Assembly (NCBI GenBank): GCA_015499995.1
Contig: JADNRV010000846.1
Coordinates: 1-10,921, forward strand
Length of the DNA stretch: 10,921 nt
Direction: 5' to 3'
Origin: Flammula alnicola
Taxonomy: Eukaryota; Basidiomycota; Agaricomycetes; Agaricales; Strophariaceae
Position 1 is the stretch's first letter; each line of letters opens with the position of its first letter. Under the pieces are notes generated by a model. That model worked only from the letters and a program-made list of their open reading frames with translations. It ran no database searches and was not told where the DNA came from. Position numbers and translations under genes: made by a program. Below, in pieces: positions 1 to 8,880 of the stretch.

Positions 1-908
1 CTGGCATAGGCTTCGTCGCCCTCCTTCTTCAGCTCATCGAGTTCAGCCTTGATTGCATCGTAACGTTCCGAGATGGCTTTCGAGGCAGGATCGTCAAGCT
101 CTTTACGCAAATCCTCGATTTTTTGGCGGTCCGCTTCTATGCTTTCTTGGTCTGCTTGGAAACCCTCAACAGCCTTCCTGTTCCTTTTGGTACTGCTAAT
201 CTCCTGGAGTGCGCGTTTTTCGTCAGCGAGCTTCATGCTGCCGGACTCGACTTGCTTCTCCAAGTTTCTATTTTTATATTTTAGCACAAGTAACAAATGG
301 ACCGAAGGACATACTTGATATGTGTGTCGACTTCTGCGACATTTTTGAAGGGGATTTTTGACTTTGCTGCCTGCAAATCTTTGATCTTCCGGAGATATTT
401 TAGTACACGCAAGTGAAATGTGAAGAGCAACACGCTGCACCTTCTTTTGAATGCCATCTTGAATGGACTTGATTTGGTCGACAGATTTGCCCCTAGAATT
501 TTTATTCGTGGATTGCTTGTCACGAATGCTATCAAGCTCAGCACGAAGAGCATTTCTCCTGTCATTTCCAGGGCCGGACTTGGTTGCGACAGCGATTTTG
601 TCACGAACAACAGTCTGACAGGCAAGTCAATAGGTTAATAGGTTAATATTAGGGGCACCTATGGGCGTCTAGGCCTTTCGGCTTACCAGTTTAGACTGTA
701 GGGCGTCAATTTCGGCCTTGAGCTTCGTCTGTTCAGCGTCATATAGCTTCTTGTCGGGTTTCCCGCTAGCAAATGCTGCGAACTGGTCCGACGTATCCTT
801 TTCGACGGTTGAAGATACAGGAGTTGCCGTTCCGCTTGTCGAAGGAGCTTTACCCGCAGAAGCTCCGTTCGTCTTGACAGCAGGAGTTTTCGTTTTAGGA
901 GCAGGCAT
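1..908 (-). CDS. BFR1: BFR1-like nuclear segregation / mRNP coiled-coil protein (3' part outside window)
   Basis: Four exons are visible on the minus strand: 908-687, 614-441, 385-315 and 267-1. They are separated by introns of 72, 55 and 47 nt and give 244 residues plus two bases before the window ends. The start is the ATG at 908, beginning MPAPKTKTPAV, followed by a Lys/Ala/Pro/Ser/Thr-rich head and then long charged helices (for example KLKAEIDALQSKL, KSIQDGIQKK, HIKNLEKQVESGSMKLADEK, ELDELKKEGDEAYA). This heptad-rich, highly charged pattern, with the IPFKNVAEVDTHIK and EKRALQEIS blocks, is that of fungal Bfr1. In yeast, Bfr1 is associated with polyribosomes and mRNP complexes at the ER and affects chromosome segregation and secretion; the role here is inferred from that. 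It is the last of three tandem minus-strand genes, 256 bp downstream of the NHP2 stop. Family assignment is fairly secure. The acceptor of the second intron is uncertain, because AAG at 386 and CAG 15 nt further on are both in frame. Confidence 0.85.
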
Positions 909-1164
909 GGTATTGTAAGGAGTTGATACGTGGACACTTGATCGCTGGTAATGGGAGAGTGTGAACTCGGCGTAATTTTGGCAAATCAAAAACCTGGGAA
1001 CGACCGTGAGAAAGCCGTGATGGTGTTCAATGTCTTGAAGTTGGGTCCGCGTTCCGATTCATATAAGTAGGTCGCAGGTGTAACCAGAATTTCTAAGGAA
1101 CCAATATAAATGTAAAACAAAATACAAAGTAGTACAAGCGCGCGACCGACGTCTCGTAAGGATC

Positions 1165-1907
1165 CTAGAAAACAACTGCAGTGTCCAGCTTTTCCACCTC
1201 TCGATAGCATTCCTGGTATAGCTCCGAATAATCATCGTCCTTCTCTTCCGCTTGACCTTCCTTGCGTTTGGTCTTGCGCTTCTGGTTTGGACATACCATG
1301 ACGCAACTGGTCGGTCGTTTCGTTGAGCTCGCGTGGCCGAGTTCTTCCTTCGAGGCGACAAAAATATACGGAATCTGATTTTCTTCACTCAAAATTGGAA
1401 GATGGGAAATGATGTCGATTGGATTGATGTCGGCGGCGAGAATGAGAAGTCTGGTAGAGGTCAAAGTCAGTGCTCAAGCCCACGAAAAGCGTGCAGACTT
1501 ACCCCTTCTCTCCCTTTCTGATGCCCTTCACAACCTCCTTTACTCCGCGTTTTACTTGACGAGCTTTGGAAGCTACCCCAGTGATTCATATAAGTACCAC
1601 GGACGCAGTTGGACAGTGCTAACACGAACCTTTTTTGATAGTCTTGTGCAACTTTTTAACGAGCTTTTTCTGAGCCAGCGGGTGGGCCAATGGGGAAAGA
1701 TCCTCAACAGGGATGATGATTTCATCTTTCTCCTTCTTTGACTTTTTGGGTGACTATCGACGAAAGGATTTCAATGACCTATGACACGAAAAAAAATATT
1801 GTCCAAAATACTCTTTCAAGCGTGTCATCCCCCATGGCGACATCTTCACCGCCTTCCACAGCAGCAGCTACTTCTTTTCTCTTCTTTTCCGACTTGTCTT
1901 TAGGCAT
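1165..1907 (-). CDS. NHP2: H/ACA ribonucleoprotein complex subunit 2 (NHP2, L7Ae family)
   Basis: The exons are 1907-1812, 1753-1630, 1572-1503 and 1450-1165 (stop TAG), with introns of 58, 57 and 52 nt; the spliced frame is continuous and gives 191 aa. Residues 1-45 are a Lys- and acid-rich head (MPKDKSEKKRKEV). Residues 51-190 form the L7Ae/Nhp2 RNA-binding fold: LSPLAHPLA, then RQVKRGVKEVVKGIRKGEKG (78-97), LLILAADINPIDIISHLP (98-115), IPYIFVASKEELG (123-135) and the KRPTSCVMV block (141-149). These are the signature segments that bind kink-turn-like RNA and contact the other H/ACA proteins. Nhp2 is a core protein of box H/ACA snoRNPs, which guide pseudouridylation of rRNA and snRNA in the nucleolus; in vertebrates it is also part of telomerase. 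A basic/acidic insertion at about 153-170 precedes the C-terminal helix YSELYQECYREVEKL. Its start lies 218 bp from the JMJD7 stop, so the promoter must be compact. Confidence 0.95.
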
Positions 1908-2125
1908 CGTGGACGCGAGTTGAGTGAGTAAGAATTTAGAGCAATGATGAACAAAGGGGAGGAAGACTAATTTGTTGTGACAATTCGTGACAGAAAAGTT
2001 GACGAACTTTACGGCCCGCCAGATAAGTATGTCTGTTTAGATCGAACTGAGAAGTTATGTATGTAGTTCAACAGCCTGCCTGCATCTGCACAGATCGTGA
2101 AGAACACAAATACTTTATGGAGCCC

Positions 2126-3536
2126 TTATGGTGAATATCTGTTCGTCATATGCTCGTCGTTTCCAGACAAAATTTGGCTAGGATTTCTCAAAAAGTTAAG
2201 CAGGATCCATGACATCCCCCGCAATTCGGCGTCGTACCACCAGTTCAGAGCAATTGTCAAATCAGATTGACGCACGAAATGCCACCATCCAACCGGGAGA
2301 TACAATGTTTCTCCGGGATGCAGAGTTACCTGTATCGGTGAGATTTCTTCCGGAAGGACACCCGGCAATTCTGGATTAAGGATCGATGACCACCGAACCT
2401 CAGGGACTTCTTCTGCTGACGGGGAAATTCCAAGAATGCCAGACGATTCTTGGCGTCTATAGGTTGCATGCGGATAGGTGCGTTCTAAATATGACATTTA
2501 AAGTCTATATCAAGCAGGAAGGAGTAATGAAAAAAATACCTTTCAGACACCATGAGTCAGTGGGTGGTAACAGAAAGAAATGTTTTTCTCCTCGAACGAC
2601 GGTATAAATATTTTCGTACGGATCTAGGAGATCATGAGTAATGATTAACAGTTTTAAAAAATCAAAGGCATACCACTGTGTATACTCGTCACGCTTCGCT
2701 CATCTCCAATCCAAATATTTACTGCGTCTGGCTTCTGTCCTAGAGACGTTGAATTATACATTTCAGACTGAGGAATTTCAATTCACCTAGCGCTTTACTG
2801 CACCAAGGGATCTCATTTGGTACATCGTGGGTCAATGTTTCGAATTCAGACTGATTCTCCGAGCTGCTTCCAGGCTCTTTGAATGATTCTGATGAAAAGA
2901 GATTCCCGTTCTGTGACTGAAGGTAATGGATTTCACCAGTTGAATCAAGCCTTCCTGAAAGAAAATCATTGGCGAATAAATTATCTGTGCTTCAGAAATG
3001 TTTGCCTTACTCTGTCCAAGTTTGACCAGGAGTTCCTTCATAGTCATTTTGTCCACAGCGGGTTCCACGAAATAGAGTCGATCTTCAGGTCCAGATGTAA
3101 TGGCGTCGGCGCAGCTGAACTCGCTTTTCGGTGAGTTGAATTCATAACCAAAGTAAAGGTGTTTTTTGATACCCATTTGGCGTGACTGCGACGGTGATTG
3201 GCCTATCGCCCATTTTCTCGATGAGGTATTCATTACTCCAGGATCTCAAGGCAGGAAAGTCGAATCCTGTAGAAGCGTCCAAGTTAAATTCAAGGCTGGA
3301 AAGGAGCACAAGACGAATGTTCCTTTGATAATCACAGGACGAGATATATGCACTAATCGTGCAAACTCCAATGCGGAGGGAGGTTCGTCCAGCACTTCGA
3401 TTGCATTTCCGTTGAGATCTGTTGGTCGATAATTTATCGTTAGCTGGGTGCCTCCTAAGAGATATGACAGATTGATATACTTGCCACGGTATTCCTGCGA
3501 GAGCCACCTAACAGAGGCGGTAAAATCGTCAGCCAT
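2126..3536 (-). CDS. JMJD7: JMJD7-type JmjC-domain 2-oxoglutarate oxygenase
   Basis: The eight-exon model is 3536-3488, 3418-3323, 3266-3173, 3114-3011, 2954-2787, 2739-2674, 2623-2540 and 2484-2126, giving 339 aa. The N-terminal part holds the family block DEPPSALEFARLVHISRPVI and the strand PITVAVTPNG, both close to animal JMJD7. The JmjC double-stranded beta-helix supplies the iron triad H191-x-D193 (TSIHSDPYENIY) and H289 (LYLPVGWWHFVRQS). K206 (GEKHF) sits 15 residues after the first His, as the 2-oxoglutarate-binding Lys does in human JMJD7. JMJD7 in animals is a (3S)-lysyl hydroxylase of the DRG translation GTPases; a similar role here is inferred. Two points are uncertain. The second intron (3322-3267) needs a GA donor. 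The start could instead be the in-frame ATG at 3578 or 3581, and 3578 has a better -3 A/+4 G context; I chose 3536 because the family N-terminus is short. The first intron (69 nt) has no stop in frame and could be retained. Confidence 0.87.
3267..3322 (-). other. JMJD7 intron 2 with non-canonical GA..AG borders
   Basis: On the minus strand the exon ends ATCAAAG and the next exon begins GATTCGACTTTCC. The 56-nt gap has a normal branch-point-like TTTAAC and a CTACAG acceptor, but it starts GAACATTC, not GT. Available GT dinucleotides inside it give the wrong phase and reach a stop. The flanking protein (RPVIIKG followed by FDFPALRSW) is continuous only with this removal. Confidence 0.7.
3419..3487 (-). 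other. JMJD7 intron 1, frame-neutral (69 nt, no stop)
   Basis: The donor is GTGGCA, a perfect GCTAAC branch point lies 22-27 nt from the end, and the acceptor is ACAG. Removal joins WLSQEY to HLNGNAIEV. The intron is 69 nt long with no in-frame stop, so retention would add 23 residues without breaking the protein. Confidence 0.6.
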
Positions 3537-3778
3537 GGAAAGGATACTAGCAGGGAGAACTTGAATGAATCTAGCCATCATGATGATCTGTCTACAGCCG
3601 GGCCGGGCTGTCACCGACGCGTTTGCCCATCCGCGTGACCGTTAGCAAAATCGAGACGCGTTCAACCAGCCTCAACGCGACATACATCTGTCATTGTTCA
3701 TGCTCTCTACTGCCTCTCACTCACTACTCACGCATCAGCTAAGGGACACGACGCTGCTATACCTACTTTTTCAGCTTG
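3537..3778. promoter_or_regulatory. Divergent promoter between JMJD7 (minus) and ELG1 (plus)
   Basis: Only 242 bp separate the two start codons, which face away from each other, so both promoters must lie here. The ELG1 side is rich in CTCACT/CTACT pyrimidine tracts (about 3700-3730), typical of fungal initiation regions. No clear TATA box is seen on either side. An ATG at 3700 lies upstream of and out of frame with the ELG1 start. Confidence 0.65.
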
Positions 3779-6700
3779 ATGGCTTCGGACAAAGGGAAGG
3801 GCGTGGTCACTGGCACGCGGAGGACTCGATCTTCAACGGTGTGTTGCTGACAGCTGTAATCTCGTTTCTCAAATTGTTGACTAACCTTTCCAATGGCTAT
3901 TGTAGGCAAAGGCGCCTCTAAAGCAGAAGACCCTCTTTGATTCCTTCTTCACTAAGAATGCGCCTACTGAAAATCAGCCACACGTGCCGGTCGAGAACCT
4001 ATCGAACAATTCAGCTGCGCCGAACGGTGACGAGATGATAACAGCTGAACCCATCTCTGTTGATACCCCAGAACCTGAGGCGAAGGATCCATCACCTCCA
4101 ATAGAAATAATTGATGATAGTGCGCCGAGGTCATCCTTGATTTCACTTTTTATGTCAAGCTGACAGAAACTGTAGGTGACAATGATGCCACGCAAGAGAA
4201 GCTTACTATTGACAGTCGAGGTGCCTATCCGGTAGATAGGCTTAGTTCACCTGTCGTTATAGTGGAAGATACCATGAACACATCTTTCATTCCACACACC
4301 CCCTCAAACAAACCACGACAGCCGGTCTCTCGGCGAAGATCCAAGGAAGAGGGAAGGACCCCAGATCAGCCTATTGTAATTGCCTCCTCGCCCATCAAAG
4401 GTCCTTCTACGTCCTTGAAGCCGAACAAACCTATCCATCCATTCTTTGGAGCGAAGTTGAAGGTATCAACGACATCTGTGCCGCCTGCCGGCAAGAAGTC
4501 GATAACTTCACCTGCGGCCCAGATACCTTTATATCCAGACCAAGCGTCGCAGCACGTCAGAGGTCCCCAGACATCTGTGTCATATGCTTCCTCGACGAGA
4601 TTTCCCAAACGAGTACCGAAGCCACCTCAACCACCCCTCGATGAACCCACCAGTTATGAATTCTTGAAGCGGTGTAATACAGAAGAGGAAGAACCTCCTA
4701 AACCATGGATACACCGCATATCGGATACCCTGAACAAAACACTCCATTACGATATTCCGGAAGAGCATGAAGCCAACTATCCGGCAATTGCACGGGTTAT
4801 GCACGACAAAGCAGAAAATACATTTACGTCACGGCGTCCCTGGACAGAAAAATGGCGCCCGTCATGTGCGCAGGAAGTTCTAGGCAATGAGAAGAGTGCA
4901 ATATATCTTCGAAATTGGCTTCGCGCGCTCGAGTTGCAGCTTGAAGATCCCACTGCACCACCTGTTGTGGATGTCGAGAAGGTTGATAATGCCATAACCA
5001 AACAGAAACAACCAAAACGAGGTACCAAGCGCCCTCGCGTCGTGCGCACGGTCGAGAAAAAGAGGAAGAAGTCACGAATAGATTCTGAGGAGGAAGATGA
5101 TTGGATTGTCCACACAGACGACGAGACCGAAGAGGAAGATGTGTATTACGACAAAATGGATGAGTTTGACGATATTCTAGCAGAACTTCCTGCAAGCTCT
5201 CAGTCATCGGCGGCCCCTGACATCCCAACGCCCAGCATTCCAGAGAGTCAAGAATCTGAGAAAGCACCCGACCTCGGCCAGCTACACAATACTATCTTAC
5301 TTACGGGCCCACATGGAAGCGGCAAAACGGCGTCCGTTTATGCATGTGCTGAAGAGTTGGGCTGGGATGTGTTTGAGGTATATCCAGGCGTCGGACGGCG
5401 CAACGGTGCTAGCGTCGACAACCTCATTGGCGAGGTCGGCAAAAACCATCTGGTTCTCCAGAATCGACAATCTGGGGACGTGCTAAAATCTTTTCTTCGG
5501 CAAAATAGTAAATCGGAGGCCCGTAAAGAAGATAATCAATCGACAAACGACTTTCAATCAACGTACTCACCCCGCAAAAAATCAAATGTAAACCCTACAC
5601 CCGAGCCTGAAGATATGGGCAACAGCACTGGCGACGCGAAGCCGATCCGCCAATCCCTGATCTTGCTTGAGGAAGTCGACATCCTTTTCAAGGAAGACAC
5701 TAATTTCTGGACGACGGTTACCCGCATTATCAAGGAATGCAAACGACCAGTCATTTGTACATGTAACGGTGAGTTTAAATACCGTCGTGCTTGCGTCTAT
5801 TCTGACCATGCAGAATAATAGATCTATCGCTTGTACCAGTGCACGACTTGCCTTTACAGAATATCCTCCACTTTGAGCCCTGTCCGTCTGACATCGCTGC
5901 ATCGTATCTTCAAGCACTCTGTTCAGCTGAAGGTTACTCTGTGAACCGAGGCTTTGTCTCACGCCTGTATACAGATCCCCTTCAGGGCCAAGGATCATTG
6001 AGCCCGTTGTCAGCAAGTCCTTTTCCATCGCCGGATCTTCGTCGAACGATCAATGCACTTCAGGTTATATGTGCGACTGCAAATAACTTTGGACCTCCAG
6101 AAATACAATCGGCTGTCACTCCCACGACGTTGGAAGATATTAATGGGGCGAACGACCAAGATGGTGAACCATCAGCACAACCTATTGGAGATGCATCTCG
6201 CATATCCATGAAAAAGAGCGAATTTCTCTCATTTTTAGATGGATCTTTACATCTGGATTATTCGCGTAATTTCGCGGTAAGAGTCCCTTTTTGCTCCAAT
6301 TTTTGTGTATATTCAAAGCCCACAGGCTGTGGAACTCGCTGGATACCTCCCATCTGATGACGACGAAATTGGCCATGTCATTTTGTATGATCTACATGTT
6401 AAAGACACAGCTCAATTTGGATTCTACGATCGACATGAAGACATTTTAACCACTGCCGTCCAGCTTTCACGTGGGCTGTTTGACGTGGATGTCAAAGCCG
6501 ACGCTATAACGACACAAACTTTCGAAGAAAGCAGCAGAATCGTTCGATATGAACAGAGGCTCGTGCTTCAGGAAGTATGTCCGGTGGCGATATGGGCGAG
6601 AAGGGACGCGGCCCTTCCGTTGGATTATATCCCGATGATACGACAGATAGTGGAGGCGGAGGACATGCAAGAGGCATTAGAGAAGCAAAAGAGGCCTCGA

Positions 6701-6808
6701 GTGGGGAGAACGACACGGAATAGTGCTCGGAGTGGGTATGTACGGATGGTGTCGGTGACGGAGGAGGCACGGAGAATAATTACGAGGACTAGCGTGGAGG
6801 GAGCGTGA
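3779..6808 (+). CDS. ELG1: ELG1 / ATAD5-type RFC-like complex large subunit (PCNA unloader)
   Basis: The exons are 3779-3838, 3906-4119, 4176-5768, 5822-6276 and 6326-6808 (stop TGA), with introns of 67, 56, 53 and 49 nt, giving 934 aa. The N-terminal third is disordered and carries PIP-like motifs KTLFDSFF (28-35) and NKPIHPFF (175-182), plus three SIM-like strings (IEIIDD 86-91, VVIVED 118-123, IVIASS 158-163). The RFC signature WTEKWRP starts at 314. A basic then very acidic linker follows (KKRKKSRIDSEEEDD). The AAA+ core has Walker A GPHGSGKT at 469-476 and Walker B LILLEEVDILF around 587-597, with the sensor-like PVICTCND spanning intron 3. The EEVD form of Walker B is normal for ATAD5/Elg1 and separates it from Rfc1, Rad24 and Ctf18. 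Elg1 pairs with Rfc2-5 to remove PCNA, including SUMO-PCNA, from chromatin behind replication forks. The second intron junction (A|GTGCGC) was chosen because the nearby GTCATC donor gives a stop. Confidence 0.93.
5769..5821 (+). other. ELG1 intron 3 with two acceptors 8 nt apart
   Basis: The donor GTGAGT is strong. A CTGAC branch point (A at 5805) is followed by CAG at 5811-5813 and then ATAG ending at 5821. Only the second acceptor keeps the frame (TCND then LSLVPVHD); the first would give an immediate UAA. The first AG is only about 8 nt from the branch A, probably too close for efficient use. Confidence 0.6.
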
Positions 6809-7017
6809 GTATAGCGTGGAGTGGCAAAGTTACACGATGTTGTTGTTTACGTGAGCAATATAACCGGATTTGGAGTCAGCAACGCTTGGGAGCCATATCG
6901 GTCGTTGCAAGTTGGACACTAATGTTACTCGCGCGTCTCAAGCTTCAATTCTATTTCACCTCTCTCTCACACGATCCTCCGTCCTAGAGAGTGTCTCCCC
7001 TCTCCTACTAAAACAAC
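6809..7017 (+). promoter_or_regulatory. ELG1 3' flank and bHLH gene promoter
   Basis: The 209-bp spacer contains a TATAA string near 6858. A strongly pyrimidine-rich stretch runs from about 6950 to 7010 (CTCTCTCTCACAC, then CCCCTCTCCTACT), just before AACAACATGG. That resembles a fungal core promoter and short leader. No other gene is visible. Confidence 0.5.
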
Positions 7018-8880
7018 ATGGCCTCAAACCACTCCAGAGACCCTCCATCCAGGCATTCCCCTGTTGCTTCTCTCGCTTCCCTTGAATATCTACAAACACA
7101 ACGTCGAGGTTCAATCACAGACCCCTCTCTCCATGCAGCGCATAATATTTCCAGCATTAAATTCAACGCCAACTACCGCCACGCCTCAGATCAGCTTAGT
7201 TCATCCTCTTCTGGTCCTTCTTCAAGTCACCAGGAGTCCAGTTCCAAGAACTACATGTCCGACCCTCGTCCCTCTTCTCCTTACGTCTTCGGAGACGCAA
7301 CTGTGCACCCAGTCGAACACAACTCACAGCTTCGAAAGCTCCTCCATTCACCCTCCCTAGAGCACAACTCTCACCGAACGCCAACCTCCATGTCTCATGA
7401 CTCGCAAGAAACTTCTCGCACTCATTCAGGTACATCGACAACATGAGACGCTAAATGTATCAGTATTAACATAGCGTCGCTCTTATAGGACTGAACCTGA
7501 CAAAAGAATCCAATCAAATGAATGTCGACAATGAAAGGCATCCCTTTCTTAGTCGGAGAGGCATTCGAGACCCACCTACTTTCGACTTTAACATGAGGAG
7601 ACACTCGATCGCTGTTGGTCAGAATTCGATAACACTGCCCAACTTGTCGTCAACACTGCACGGTACAAAGAGAAAGATGTCCGGGGATCGTGGTATATTT
7701 GCGCCTCTGGGCGAAGATATTGACCCTCAGCTCGTTGGCCCTGGCGTCCCAAGTACGATGGATGTCGATGCCGATGCACCAGCACCAAAGCGACGAGGCT
7801 CTACTATTGACACTCAGAGGATAGCCCAACTGAGCTTGAATGACCGGCGTAATTCGGTGGACTCTCGAGGGTCGTCGTGGATATTGAATGACCGACGCGA
7901 CTCGGCCCCTTCATTATTCCCAAATGTCCCAGGAATAAATAGCTTCAACAGTCCACAAAACTCGTCAGACTCTCAGAACGGTCGAGCTCCTTCCAGCATG
8001 GCTGCCTTCTCTTGGAACAACACGCAAGCCGGTGACCCATCCAATTCTTCCGTTGGGCCCAACGAATCAAACCACACTAGCCGGCCATTTGATCCTGTTC
8101 ATCAGATGAATTTGGTGCCATCCATGAACTACCATCCTGATAGGAGGATGTCTGTTCCGGATACACTCACTCATCCCCCGCCTACAAGGAATCTAAGTTC
8201 ACGATCGCGTCCTCCATCGCGGCAGAACACAGATCCCAACAGTCAGTCTGGACCATCCTCTGGTCAAGAAGAACCGTCTGGGGCTTCATCGCCGAATGCT
8301 GCCAAGATGGGCAAGGAACCTGGCATGACCCCTTATTCTCGCTCGCCCGAGCTGCGAGTCTCGCATAAACTCGCCGAGAGAAAGAGGAGAAAGGAAATGA
8401 AAGACCTCTTTGACGAGCTACGAGATCAACTACCAGCCGATCGTGGAATGAAAGCTAGCAAGTGGGAGATTCTAAGCAAAGGTATTTTCTAATGCTAGCT
8501 ATATATATCCGAGTTTTTCTGAGTTCGCTAACCCTATCGTAGCGATCGATTTTGTGGCACAATTAAAGCATTCCCACCAAGAAATGGCAGAGGAACTCGA
8601 CGCGTTGAAGCGGCAGGTTCATGGACAGCGGCCAGAAGGCATGTCGGGCTTCCCTCCTGGAGGGCCACCTCCACACGGTGGGTATGGCCAGGTGCAACCA
8701 TCCATCATGGGAACTTTCCCGCCAATTCCGCCCCAGCACATGCAGCCACATCAATCCTCCGCCAATCAGTCAGATTCTCGACCCGACTCCACACAAAATA
8801 TGTATCCCTCTTCTGCCCAGCACTCTTCCACGCAAAACGGCAACCACAACGGTCACAGAGTAGATCCTCATCCAACATGA
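7018..8880 (+). CDS. bHLH transcription factor, Ser/Pro-rich, class B (E-box type)
   Basis: The exons are 7018-7429, 7489-8481 and 8543-8880 (stop TGA), with introns of 59 and 61 nt, giving 580 aa. The start [10 protein letters not shown] has an ACAACATGG context. Residues 1-420 are low-complexity, rich in Ser, Pro, Asn and Arg. The bHLH spans about 427-485: basic region [13 protein letters not shown] with H430, E434 and R438, the His-Glu-Arg set of class B proteins that read CACGTG (MAX/USF type). Helix 1 is [12 protein letters not shown], followed by a loop, and helix 2 is [19 protein letters not shown]. The last intron splits helix 2. Helix 2 runs on into a short coiled coil ([13 protein letters not shown]), after which comes a Gly/Pro/Gln/His-rich tail. 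Target genes cannot be read from the sequence. Six RRxS motifs, at S32, S177, S242, S260, S276 and S359, suggest control by PKA or a similar basophilic kinase. I do not recognise a specific gene name. Confidence 0.9.
7836..7905 (+). repeat. Internal LNDRR(N/D)S duplication in the bHLH gene
   Basis: The DNA TTGAATGACCGGCG at 7836 recurs as TTGAATGACCGACG at 7884, 48 bp (16 codons) later. The encoded peptides are LNDRRNS (254-260) and LNDRRDS (270-276). Each copy contains one RRxS phosphorylation-type site. Confidence 0.7.

Noticed and set aside
3979..3986. CACGTG E-boxes at about 3981 and 6469 as targets of the neighbouring bHLH factor.
   Set aside because: Both lie inside ELG1 coding exons, and a six-base palindrome is expected by chance a few times in this length.
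4824..5267. Long minus-strand ORFs opposite ELG1 (up to 147 codons) as antisense genes.
   Set aside because: Composition mirrors the coding strand, there are no recognisable domains, and several overlap each other in different frames.
5639..5710. ELG1 Walker B reads LLEEVD, not the usual hhhhDE, suggesting a dead ATPase.
   Set aside because: The EEVD form is normal for the ATAD5/Elg1 branch, so it supports the family call and is not a defect.
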